Origin: Flavobacterium psychrophilum
Lineage (GTDB): Bacteria; Bacteroidota; Bacteroidia; Flavobacteriales; Flavobacteriaceae
NCBI GenBank assembly: GCA_945874225.1
Contig: CAMCFT010000045.1
Coordinates: 1-17,212 of the forward strand
Direction of reading: 5' to 3'
DNA length: 17,212 nucleotides
This document shows positions 7,863-15,337 of the stretch, piece by piece (position 1 is the first letter of the stretch; every line of letters begins with the position of its first letter). The translations under genes and the position numbers were made by a program. The notes under the pieces are model-generated. The model saw only the letters and a program-made list of their open reading frames with translations. It did not search any database and was not told where the DNA came from.

Positions 7863-7867
7863 AAATA

Positions 7868-8038
7868 AGCCCCCTAACCCCCGAAGGGGGAATTCCTATT
7901 AGAGGTAAATAGGGTTTTAGAATCACATTCTTAATTATAGAATGTGATATATTGTTATTTTAATTATTTAAAGAACTTTTAAATTACAAAATTGGTATAT
8001 ACAATTTTGAGCCTTCCCCCTTTGGGGGTTAGGGGGCT
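7868..8038. repeat. Fad-operon inverted-repeat element, copy 2 (171 bp)
   Basis: Its 25-bp ends (7868-7892 and 8014-8038) are identical to those of copy 1 and in the same orientation. The internal hairpin is CCTATT (7895-7900) with AATAGG (7908-7913): the stem is kept although one C-G pair of copy 1 has become T-A. About 35 bases inside the left end are alignable with copy 1; the remaining core is unrelated and longer by about 51 bp. That core holds a second perfect hairpin, ATCACATTCT (7922-7931) with AGAATGTGAT (7939-7948). The right end supplies the TAG stop codon of the upstream gene; the left end stops 5 bases before the thiolase ATG. Confidence 0.85.
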
Positions 8039-10427
8039 AATTTCTTAGAGGTTTCCCTTTGGTTAACATAAATTGGATGCGTTCCAATGTTTTTCTTTCC
8101 GTGCAAAGCGATAAAAAAGCTTCTCTTTCAATATCCAATAAATATTGTTCGGATACCAATGTTGGTTCGGATAAATCACCACCAGCCATTACATAAGCCA
8201 GTTTATTGGCAATTTTTTTGTCGTGTTCTGAGATGTATTTTCCGGCTTCCATTTGGTCGGTTCCTACTAAGAACATTCCCAAGGCTTGTTTTCCCAAAAC
8301 CTTCACGTCAGTTCTACGAATAGGTTGGGTATAACCCGCTTCTGCCATAATTAATGCATGTTTTTTGGCTTCAGCAATTTGACGATCCTTGTTCACAACA
8401 ACAACATCTTTTCCGTGTTGTAAAACTCCTAAATCAAAGGCTTCGTGAGCCGAAGTTGATACTTTGGCCATAGCTACAGTCAAGAAATATTCCTGTAATA
8501 CATTAAGTTCGACATCGTTTTTACGGAATAAATCCGATGCTCTCAACGCCATTTCTTTCGATCCTCCGCCTCCAGGAATTACTCCAACTCCAAATTCGAC
8601 CAATCCAATGTAGGTTTCCGCAGCAGCAACTACTTTATCGGCGTGCATACTCATTTCACAGCCGCCACCCAAAGTCATTCCGTGTGGCGCAACAACTACC
8701 GGAATTCCGGAATAGCGCACGCGCATCATGGTGTCCTGGAACATTTTGATGGCCATATTCAGTTCTTCGTATTCTTGTTCGACCGCCATCATAAATATCA
8801 TTCCAATATTGGCACCAACTGAAAAGTTTGCTCCTTGGTTTCCAATAACCAAACCTTGATATTCTTTTTCGGATAAATCAATAGCTTTGTTAATGGCCTG
8901 CAAAACGTCGCCACCAATGGTATTCATTTTCGACTGGAATTCTAAATTCAAAATCCCCTCACCTAAATCCTGAATAATGGCTCCGCTGTTGCTCCACACT
9001 TTTTTGCTTTCACGAATGTTGTTCAGGATGATAAAAGCATCTTGTCCCGGAACTTTATTTTGTGTTTTATTTGGAATATTGTAGAAATATGTTGCTCCTT
9101 CTTTAATTGAATAAAAACTTGAACTACCGGAAGCTAACATCTCACTAACCCAAGCTGGTGGAACCAAGCCTTCGTCCTTAATCATTTCGATTCCTTTTGC
9201 CACACCGATGGCATCCCAAATTTCGAAAGGTCCATTTTCCCAGCCGAAACCTGCTTTCATTGCATCATCGATTTTATATAATTCATCTGATATTTCAGGA
9301 ATTCTATTGGAAACATAAGCAAACATTCCGGCGAAACTTCGTCTGTAGAATTCTCCTGCTTTGTCTTTTCCTTTTATTAAAACCTTGAAACGATTGATGG
9401 GTTTATCAATGGTTTTTGTGAGTTCTAAAGTCGCAAATGAGGCTTTTTTAGCCGCGCGATATTCCAATGTATCCAAGTCCAAAGACAGAATATCTCTTCC
9501 TTCTTTTTTATAAAAACCTTGACCAGTTTTGCTTCCGAGCCATTTATTTTCCATCATTTTGTTGATGAAATCTGGTAATTTGAACAATTCGTGTTGTTCG
9601 TCGTTCGGGCAGTTTTCATAGATTCCGTTGGCAACGTGAACCAAAGTATCCAAACCAACAACATCAACCGTTCTGAAAGTTGCCGATTTTGGTCTTCCAA
9701 TAACGGGTCCTGTGAGCTTATCGACTTCTTCAATTGTCAATCCCAATTCTTTAACTAAATGAAACAAGCTTTGGATTCCGAAAATTCCAATTCTGTTTCC
9801 AATGAAAGCCGGAGTATCTTTGGCCACGACCGAAGTTTTGCCTAAGAATTTCTCTCCATATATAGTAAGGAAGTCCAAAACCTCGATTGAAGTTTGCGGA
9901 CCAGGAATAATTTCAAATAATTTTAAGTAACGCGCCGGGTTAAAAAAGTGTGTTCCACAGAAGTGTTTCTGAAAATCTTCGCTTCTTCCTTCGCTCATAA
10001 AATGAATGGGAATTCCGGATGTGTTTGAGGTAATCAATGTTCCCGGTTTGCGGTATTTTTCGATTTGTTCAAACACCATTTTTTTGATATCCAAACGTTC
10101 TACTACCACCTCAATAATCCAATCTACGTCAGCAATTTTTGCCAAATCATCTGTTGTATTTCCAGTAGTAATTCTACTTGCAAATTTTTGATGATAAATA
10201 GGCGAGGGCTTTGATTTTAAAGCATTTTGGAAGTGTTCGTTGACCAAGCGGTTGCGAACTATTTTGCTTTCTAATGTCAATCCTTTTTTGGTTTCCGCTT
10301 CAGTGAGTTCTCTTGGAACAATATCTAAAAGCAGGACTTCGACCCCAATGTTAGCAAAATGACAAGCAATACCCGAACCCATTATTCCGGATCCAATTAC
10401 TGCAACTTTTTTAATAGCTCTTTTCAT
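8037..10427 (-). CDS. fadN: 3-hydroxyacyl-CoA dehydrogenase / enoyl-CoA hydratase fusion, FadN type
   Basis: A 796-residue bifunctional enzyme that would hydrate 2-enoyl-CoA and oxidise 3-hydroxyacyl-CoA with NAD, giving the substrate of the adjacent thiolase. The N-terminal Rossmann domain starts at once (VAVIGSGIMGSG, 8-19). The dehydrogenase motif HFFNPARYLKLFEII (160-174) holds the predicted catalytic H160, and IGNRI (209-213) the conserved Asn. The C-terminal dehydrogenase domain runs to about 410. The crotonase domain covers roughly 465-700, with NFSVGANIG (534-542) and both expected glutamates, E591 in LGGGCEM and E611 in VEFGVGVIPGGGG. Dehydrogenase before hydratase is the FadN order of Bacillus (789 residues), opposite to E. 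coli FadB. It starts 22 bp after the MarR-type gene. The stop TAG comes from the adjoining repeat element. Confidence 0.95.
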   Translation of the reverse strand: MKRAIKKVAVIGSGIMGSGIACHFANIGVEVLLLDIVPRELTEAETKKGLTLESKIVRNRLVNEHFQNALKSKPSPIYHQKFASRITTGNTTDDLAKIADVDWIIEVVVERLDIKKMVFEQIEKYRKPGTLITSNTSGIPIHFMSEGRSEDFQKHFCGTHFFNPARYLKLFEIIPGPQTSIEVLDFLTIYGEKFLGKTSVVAKDTPAFIGNRIGIFGIQSLFHLVKELGLTIEEVDKLTGPVIGRPKSATFRTVDVVGLDTLVHVANGIYENCPNDEQHELFKLPDFINKMMENKWLGSKTGQGFYKKEGRDILSLDLDTLEYRAAKKASFATLELTKTIDKPINRFKVLIKGKDKAGEFYRRSFAGMFAYVSNRIPEISDELYKIDDAMKAGFGWENGPFEIWDAIGVAKGIEMIKDEGLVPPAWVSEMLASGSSSFYSIKEGATYFYNIPNKTQNKVPGQDAFIILNNIRESKKVWSNSGAIIQDLGEGILNLEFQSKMNTIGGDVLQAINKAIDLSEKEYQGLVIGNQGANFSVGANIGMIFMMAVEQEYEELNMAIKMFQDTMMRVRYSGIPVVVAPHGMTLGGGCEMSMHADKVVAAAETYIGLVEFGVGVIPGGGGSKEMALRASDLFRKNDVELNVLQEYFLTVAMAKVSTSAHEAFDLGVLQHGKDVVVVNKDRQIAEAKKHALIMAEAGYTQPIRRTDVKVLGKQALGMFLVGTDQMEAGKYISEHDKKIANKLAYVMAGGDLSEPTLVSEQYLLDIEREAFLSLCTERKTLERIQFMLTKGKPLRN

Positions 10428-10449
10428 TTTTTATTTTGGATTATAAATT

Positions 10450-10887
10450 TTAGATGTTGAATATTTTTTTTTGGGAAATTAATTCGTTGATAGTCTCTGA
10501 AACTTCAATAAAATTTTGAAGTTTTTCAGCCGATACATTTTGTTTTACCGCTTCATTAAATTTTAAAACAGTCGATTTTGACAATTCTCTTTTTTCTTTT
10601 CCGAATTCGGTTAAAAAGATAAGCACTCCACGTCCATCATTTGGATTTGGTTTTCTGTAAATAAGCCCTTTCTCTTCCATTGATTTTAGGGTTCTGGTCA
10701 AGCTTGTTGCTTCCATCCCCATTCGTGGTCCAAGATTTGTTGATGGGGTTCCATCTTCTTTGTCGATGCTCAATAAAGCAAAACCAGTCGCCATTGAAGC
10801 ATCATATTTTGCAGCTTCTTCGTTGTACATCCTAGCAACAGCTTGCCAAGTTGCACGAAGAATATAGTCTATAGTTTTGTCTTTCAT
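10450..10887 (-). CDS. MarR-family transcriptional regulator, first gene of the fad operon
   Basis: A 145-residue winged-helix protein. A dimerisation helix (about 5-25) precedes the helix-turn-helix; the recognition region is ATSLTRTLKSMEEKGLIYRK (59-78) and the wing NPNDGRGVLIFLTEFG (80-95) shows the DxR-type MarR pattern. The C-terminal helix (about 115-140) would complete the dimer. MarR proteins usually repress their own operon and release DNA on binding a small ligand. Its place 22 bp before fadN suggests it senses acyl-CoA or a fatty acid and controls beta-oxidation; this is inference from position. In Bacillus the equivalent operon is controlled by a TetR-family repressor, so the regulator differs here although the enzymes correspond. 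Confidence 0.9.
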   Translation of the reverse strand: MKDKTIDYILRATWQAVARMYNEEAAKYDASMATGFALLSIDKEDGTPSTNLGPRMGMEATSLTRTLKSMEEKGLIYRKPNPNDGRGVLIFLTEFGKEKRELSKSTVLKFNEAVKQNVSAEKLQNFIEVSETINELISQKKIFNI

Positions 10888-10931
10888 ATTTTACACAATC
10901 TATTTTACATCTGTTTTTATATAGTGTCTTT

Positions 10932-10966
10932 TTTACGACAACGTTATAGTAAAGATTTCAAAGATA
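10932..10966 (-). promoter_or_regulatory. Predicted fad operon promoter with MarR-type operator
   Basis: On the minus strand TATCTTTG (10966-10959) matches the TAnnTTTG -7 box; the -33 region is poor. Just downstream, over the expected transcription start, is a 22-bp imperfect palindrome: TTTACGACAAC (10932-10942) followed directly by GTTATAGTAAA (10943-10953), with 8 of 11 positions symmetrical. A repressor bound here would block initiation or escape, which fits autoregulation by the MarR protein encoded 45 bases downstream. Confidence 0.55.
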
Positions 10967-11029
10967 ATCAAAAATACTATGCACGCATAATAAATTAAAT
11001 TAATTTTTATTGATATTATTTGGTATAAA

Positions 11030-11060
11030 AAAAACTCCTCATGATAATTGAGGAGTTTTT
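11030..11060. terminator. Bidirectional-type terminator after the small membrane-protein gene
   Basis: AAAAACTCCTCA (11030-11041) pairs perfectly with TGAGGAGTTTTT (11049-11060) across a seven-base loop. It lies 20 bases beyond the stop of the gene at 11080-11472 and separates that gene from the fad operon promoter on the same strand, so fad transcription is expected to start independently. Confidence 0.85.
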
Positions 11061-11079
11061 GTAGGATCTGAAATGATTT

Positions 11080-11472
11080 CTATTTCATTTTTCCATTGAC
11101 AACTGCAATAAAAGCGCCAACGAATGATGCTATCACCATTGATGCCACAACATCAATTATTAATAATTTAACATCAATGGTTTCTTTTGTCATGTTCATA
11201 AAAAAATTGGCACTCAGACTCATAAAAAGAGCAATACCCGCAGCTACTTTAATTCCAGGAACGCATTTTGATATTCCTTCGTTTTGAGCAAAAACATAAG
11301 ATATTAAAAAACCAAAAGCCATACAGCCCAGAAAAATAAATATCATGTTTTCTTTTGCTCCTTCTTCTATAGGGAAAGTATCTTTTAGCAAAATACCATA
11401 GATTAGCCATCCCAGGAAGAAATCAACAATCCCACCTACAATTCCTCCAACAATAAAGTTCTTTACATTCAT
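11080..11472 (-). CDS. Small integral membrane protein, four predicted helices, function unknown
   Basis: A 130-residue, strongly hydrophobic protein. Predicted membrane segments lie at about 5-28 (with the glycine-rich IVGGIVGGIVDFFLGWLIYG), 43-62, 72-92 and 103-126. The loop after helix 1 is acidic (KDTFPIEEGAKEN). A short basic tail (NGKMK) follows the last helix. No signal peptide is evident beyond the first helix. I do not recognise the family. It is flanked by a 165-bp gap upstream and its own terminator downstream, so it is probably a single-gene transcript unrelated to the fad genes. No clear TAnnTTTG box was found upstream. Confidence 0.75.
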   Translation of the reverse strand: MNVKNFIVGGIVGGIVDFFLGWLIYGILLKDTFPIEEGAKENMIFIFLGCMAFGFLISYVFAQNEGISKCVPGIKVAAGIALFMSLSANFFMNMTKETIDVKLLIIDVVASMVIASFVGAFIAVVNGKMK

Positions 11473-11637
11473 AATTTTTTGGATTTTATTGGTTAATACA
11501 ATAAAAGTATTAAAATATTAGTAATGTGGTAGTTATGTGTTTTTAAAATTATTAACTATTTGTTTTTTTTAATGTTAATAACGAATTTCTGAGATATGTC
11601 CTTAATAACTATTTGTTGGGTTTAGAATGATTTAAAT

Positions 11638-12687
11638 CTAATTTTTTTTAAAATCACCATTATCAACATCTTTTAAAAATTTAATTAAGCCAGGAAAATA
11701 GGTTTTCTGATCATCGTATTGTGAGCAGTGACTTCCGTTGGGGCAGAATAAAAATCGTCCGTTTTGAACTTCTTCAGAAATCCATTTCATATGTTCCGGA
11801 TCCATAGTATCATATTTTGCGCCAATTGAAAGCGTTGGAACTGTTAGCGTTTTGAGTCTGGCAGTAACATCCCAATTTTTTAAAGTGGCGTTTCCTGTCA
11901 TTCCAAATTCACTTTGACCTTGCATATAAACATAAACATTTGGATTTAAATGTTTGAAAGCTCGGGTCACAGATTCAGGCCATTCTTCTACTGGTTTTCG
12001 AAGGAGGTGTTGGGTATAGTAATATTTGAAAAGGAGTTCACTGTATTTTGGATTTGCAAAATCATTGTTTTTCTCCATATCCTGAATTTGTTTCAATATT
12101 TTCGGATCCATTTGTGGTCCAAGCACTTCTTGGGCATATTTATTATAGGCAGGAGCACTTGCCATCATATTGGCAATAATTAAACCTTTTAAGTTTTTCT
12201 GGTATTTCAAGGCGTATTCCATTGCCAGAATTCCGCCCCAGGATTGCCCTAATAAATAAAAATTAGTATTGTCCAGTTTTAATGCTTTTCGAACCTGTTC
12301 GACTTCTTCGACAAAACGTTCGGTTGTCCATAAGCGATTGTCATTGGGTTGGTCGCTGTAATAAGAACCTAATTGGTCATAATAAATATATTCAATACTT
12401 TCTTGTGGAAAAAAGCCATCAAAACTTTCGAAAAATTCGTGTGTGCCTCCAGGGCCGCCGTGGAGCAGTAGCACCTTAATTTTAGGGTTATTTCCAACGG
12501 TTTTTGTCCAAACTTTAAACTTACCGATTGGAGTTGTAATAGGAATCATTTTTATACCACCCGTAAACTGATCGTCTCGTTTTGAGAAGTCCAGATAATT
12601 TGCTTTTATTGCATCTTCCGGATTTTGTCTGCATCCGTTGAATAATAAAAAACTCACTAATAAAACAATTAAAGTGTTGAATTTCAT
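11638..12687 (-). CDS. Lipoprotein of the proline iminopeptidase-like alpha/beta hydrolase family
   Basis: A 349-residue protein. Residues 1-19 form a lipoprotein signal peptide with lipobox LFNGC (C19), so the mature enzyme is probably membrane-anchored in the envelope. The alpha/beta hydrolase core shows HGGPGG (76-81, oxyanion region), DQLGSYYSDQP (104-114), the nucleophile elbow GQSWGG (S149), the acid D293 in GAKYDTMD and H320 in NGSHCSQ: a complete Ser-Asp-His triad. The HGGPGG plus DQxGS pattern is typical of proline iminopeptidases (peptidase family S33), which remove N-terminal proline, but related hydrolases use other substrates and specificity cannot be read from sequence. It starts 66 bp after the acyl-CoA ligase gene on the same strand and may be cotranscribed. 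Confidence 0.9.
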   Translation of the reverse strand: MKFNTLIVLLVSFLLFNGCRQNPEDAIKANYLDFSKRDDQFTGGIKMIPITTPIGKFKVWTKTVGNNPKIKVLLLHGGPGGTHEFFESFDGFFPQESIEYIYYDQLGSYYSDQPNDNRLWTTERFVEEVEQVRKALKLDNTNFYLLGQSWGGILAMEYALKYQKNLKGLIIANMMASAPAYNKYAQEVLGPQMDPKILKQIQDMEKNNDFANPKYSELLFKYYYTQHLLRKPVEEWPESVTRAFKHLNPNVYVYMQGQSEFGMTGNATLKNWDVTARLKTLTVPTLSIGAKYDTMDPEHMKWISEEVQNGRFLFCPNGSHCSQYDDQKTYFPGLIKFLKDVDNGDFKKN

Positions 12688-12753
12688 AATTTTGAGTTTA
12701 AAAATTAAATATTTAGATTACACTTCTTTATAATTGCTTTACTATTGAAAAAT

Positions 12754-14526
12754 TTAATTATAAATTTTATGGAATAAATCAATGTATTTTTCCATTACTA
12801 TTTTTCGTTTCAGTTTTAGAGTAGGAGTAAGGTGACCGCCTGCAATTGACCAAATATCTGGAGTTAATTCAAAGCGTTTTATTTTTTCCCAATTTCCAAA
12901 TTTCTCATTCAAAATATCTACTTCTTCTTGGATTCGTTCAATAACTTTTGGGTTTGCAATGATTTCTTCATTGGTTGAACCAACAGTAATTCCGTGTAAT
13001 TTTTCCCATTCTCTGACAAATTCAAAGTTAGGCTGAATAAAAGCTGCCGGCATTTTTTGTCCATCGCCAATGACCATAATTTGCTCAATGAAACGAGATT
13101 GTTTCATTGCGTTTTCGAGTAATTGAGGCGAAATGTATTTCCCTCCTGAAGTCTTGAACATTTCTTTTTTTCGATCCGTAATTTTAAGGAAACCTTCGCT
13201 GTCAAATTCACCTATATCTCCCGTGTGGAAATATCCGTCTCGAACTGCTTCATTAGTCAAAGCCTCATCTTTATAATAGCCCATCATTACGTTAGGCCCT
13301 TTACAAAGAATTTCTCCGTCTTCGGCAATTTTTACTTCTACATTATCAATTACTCTTCCAACTGTTCCCACTTTGAAACCTCCATTCCTCATATCATTAA
13401 CCGAAATTACAGGAGAAGTTTCTGTTAATCCATATCCTTCCATTACGGGGATTTCTGCGGCTGCGAAAACTCTGGCAAGCCTTGGCTGTAAAGCAGCACT
13501 TCCTGAAACCATTAAATCTAATTTGCCACCTAAACCTGCTTTCCATTTGCTGAAGATGAGTTTTCTTGCTATTTTTAATTGAAATTCATACCAAAATCCA
13601 TTGGCTCCATAAGGTTCAAATCGCAACCCTAAATCAACGGCCCAGAAAAATAATTTTCTCTTGATTCCTTTGAGTTGCAATCCTTTTGAATAGATTTTAT
13701 CATACACTTTTTCAAGAAGTCTAGGAACTGCTGACATTACCGTTGGATTTACCTCGTTTATATTGTCACTGATTTTGTCTATAGATTCTCCAAAATAAAT
13801 TGAAACACCATAATATTGGTATAAATATAAAATCATTCTTTCGAAAATGTGGCAAACCGGCAAGAAACTCAAGCCACGACTTTTTCCCTTTTCGAAAGGA
13901 ATTCTAGGTGCGCTATCCAAGACATTTGACACAATATTTTTATGCGAAAGCATAACCCCTTTTGGTCTTCCTGTCGTTCCTGAAGTATAAATTATGGTAG
14001 CCATATCTTCTGGTCTGACATTGTTTTTCCTTTCTTCAACCAAATTCTGATTACTTTGGTCTTCGCCAAGGACTAGCAATTCTTTCCAATTTTGGCAACC
14101 TTCAATTTCATCAAATGAAAACACTTCCTTAAGATTGGGAAGATTTTGCTTTATTAGATTTACTTTTCGTAACACTTCCGCATCGGATACAAAACAGTAG
14201 ATGGAACCGGAATGATTGAGTATGTATTCGTAATCAGTTTCGGAAATAGTAGGGTAAATAGGGATGTTTTGCGCTCCAATTTGCAAAACTCCAATGTCCA
14301 TAATATTCCATTCGGTTCTATTATTGGTGGAGATTACGGCAATTTTATCGTTTTGTTGAACTCCCATTCGCAACAACGCTCTTGAAACGGCATTGGCTTT
14401 TGCAATGTATTCTTCGGTGGAAGTTTTTACCCAAACACCGTTATACTTGGTAACCAATGCATCATGAATGTTGTAATGCTCTAATTGGAAATAAGGAAAG
14501 TCAAATAATCGGGTGATTGATGTCAT
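12754..14526 (-). CDS. Long-chain fatty acid--CoA ligase (AMP-binding, FAA1-like)
   Basis: A 590-residue adenylate-forming enzyme that would activate fatty acids to acyl-CoA with ATP, via acyl-AMP. Core motifs are present in order: the phosphate-binding loop IIYTSGTTGRPKG (178-190), the A5 motif EGYGLTETSP (363-372), YFHTGD (432-437) with the ribose-binding Asp, TDRKKEMFKTSGGKYISP (450-467), and a C-terminal LTPTLKLKR (567-574 region) whose lysine, probably K571, would be the adenylation lysine. The long form with an insertion before A5 matches long-chain FAA1-type ligases better than short-chain or E. coli FadD-type proteins. It supplies substrate to the nearby FadE-FadN-FadA enzymes but is a separate transcription unit from them. 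No MarR-type palindrome like that at 10932 is convincing upstream. Confidence 0.93.
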   Translation of the reverse strand: MTSITRLFDFPYFQLEHYNIHDALVTKYNGVWVKTSTEEYIAKANAVSRALLRMGVQQNDKIAVISTNNRTEWNIMDIGVLQIGAQNIPIYPTISETDYEYILNHSGSIYCFVSDAEVLRKVNLIKQNLPNLKEVFSFDEIEGCQNWKELLVLGEDQSNQNLVEERKNNVRPEDMATIIYTSGTTGRPKGVMLSHKNIVSNVLDSAPRIPFEKGKSRGLSFLPVCHIFERMILYLYQYYGVSIYFGESIDKISDNINEVNPTVMSAVPRLLEKVYDKIYSKGLQLKGIKRKLFFWAVDLGLRFEPYGANGFWYEFQLKIARKLIFSKWKAGLGGKLDLMVSGSAALQPRLARVFAAAEIPVMEGYGLTETSPVISVNDMRNGGFKVGTVGRVIDNVEVKIAEDGEILCKGPNVMMGYYKDEALTNEAVRDGYFHTGDIGEFDSEGFLKITDRKKEMFKTSGGKYISPQLLENAMKQSRFIEQIMVIGDGQKMPAAFIQPNFEFVREWEKLHGITVGSTNEEIIANPKVIERIQEEVDILNEKFGNWEKIKRFELTPDIWSIAGGHLTPTLKLKRKIVMEKYIDLFHKIYN

Positions 14527-14778
14527 TTGGAATTTTATTAATTTATTGCAAATTAGTAAAAAATATGATGTTTTTGTCTTTTTTATAAAAAAAGGGGCTG
14601 AAATAAATCAAGTTGTTAAAATTTATTTGAATTATACTCACTCGATCCTTAATCGTGCATTCGCAAAGCCTTTCTATTAAGACGAAACTTTATTATTTTT
14701 GCCATTTGGGTTATTCCTTGGTTCCATTTATAAATGAAATATTAAATTTTTGAAATGCAGCCAAAGAACTATGGGTAA

Positions 14779-15225
14779 CTAATCTACATAATCCTTAACT
14801 CTTTCGCCCATAATATACATCTTATTCGTATTGAAATGAATCGAAAATTCTACTTTTATCCAAACATTATTTTCATCTAATTCCGGATTAATTAGACTGT
14901 TTTTACTTTTATACCAAATAGAATATGCGGCACTGTCAAAACCTTCTTTGAATCTTAAAAATCCATCTTCAGTACATTCCAGGCCCCAGGTAATTTCTCT
15001 TTTTGATAGATCTTTAAACTGAAAAATTCCTGTTCCATCTGCATTTAAAACAACTATTGGTTCTGATACATTTTCGAACAGATAGGTTCCAGCTATTGGA
15101 TAATCTATTTTTGTAGTGATATAATGGTCTTGATTCTTTGCTTCAATTTTAGTGATTTTAATTTGCGCAAAAGATTGTGTAACACACAAAATTAGAGCAG
15201 AAAATAGTAAGGTAATAATTTTCAT
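14779..15225 (-). CDS. Secreted protein of unknown function
   Basis: A 148-residue protein with a signal peptide MKIITLLFSALILCVTQSFA, cleaved before Gln21. The frame stays open to another ATG at 15246, but that would put seven extra residues before a well-formed signal peptide, so the internal ATG at 15225 is preferred. The mature part is rich in beta-strand pattern and polar residues, with PIAGTYLFENVSEPIVVLN near 43-61 and ADGTGIFQF following, which resembles small lipocalin-like domains in Bacteroidetes; this is weak. A single cysteine remains in the mature part. It lies between purL and the acyl-CoA ligase gene with gaps of about 110 and 250 bp, so it is probably expressed alone. Confidence 0.75.
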   Translation of the reverse strand: MKIITLLFSALILCVTQSFAQIKITKIEAKNQDHYITTKIDYPIAGTYLFENVSEPIVVLNADGTGIFQFKDLSKREITWGLECTEDGFLRFKEGFDSAAYSIWYKSKNSLINPELDENNVWIKVEFSIHFNTNKMYIMGERVKDYVD

Positions 15226-15294
15226 AAATAGTATTTTTTGAATCACGAATATATAAAAAAAGAAGTTGTTTATGACTAGGATGCTTATAAAAGC

Positions 15295-15326
15295 AAAAAC
15301 TCATTCTGTTTAAGGAATGAGTTTTT
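15295..15326 (-). terminator. Terminator of purL
   Basis: AAAAACTCATTC (15295-15306) pairs perfectly with GAATGAGTTTTT (15315-15326) over an eight-base loop, 11 bases beyond the purL stop. On the minus strand the hairpin is followed by a T-rich tail. Confidence 0.85.
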
Positions 15327-15337
15327 TACTTTATAAA

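Noticed and set aside
6562..8038. The fad-operon elements as rho-independent terminators
   Set aside because: The hairpins lack a following T-run in the mRNA direction and lie inside a gene set expected to be cotranscribed; the real terminator is at 4698-4732.
11547..11620. Near-identical ATTAACTATTTGTT and AATAACTATTTGTT upstream of the alpha/beta hydrolase stop
   Set aside because: Two short AT-rich matches without -7 box spacing, symmetry or a gene to control; probably compositional.
14541..14562. Half-site TTTTACTAATTTG (minus strand) before the acyl-CoA ligase gene, resembling the MarR operator
   Set aside because: Only the first seven bases match and the other half is not symmetrical; in AT-rich leaders such a match is expected by chance.
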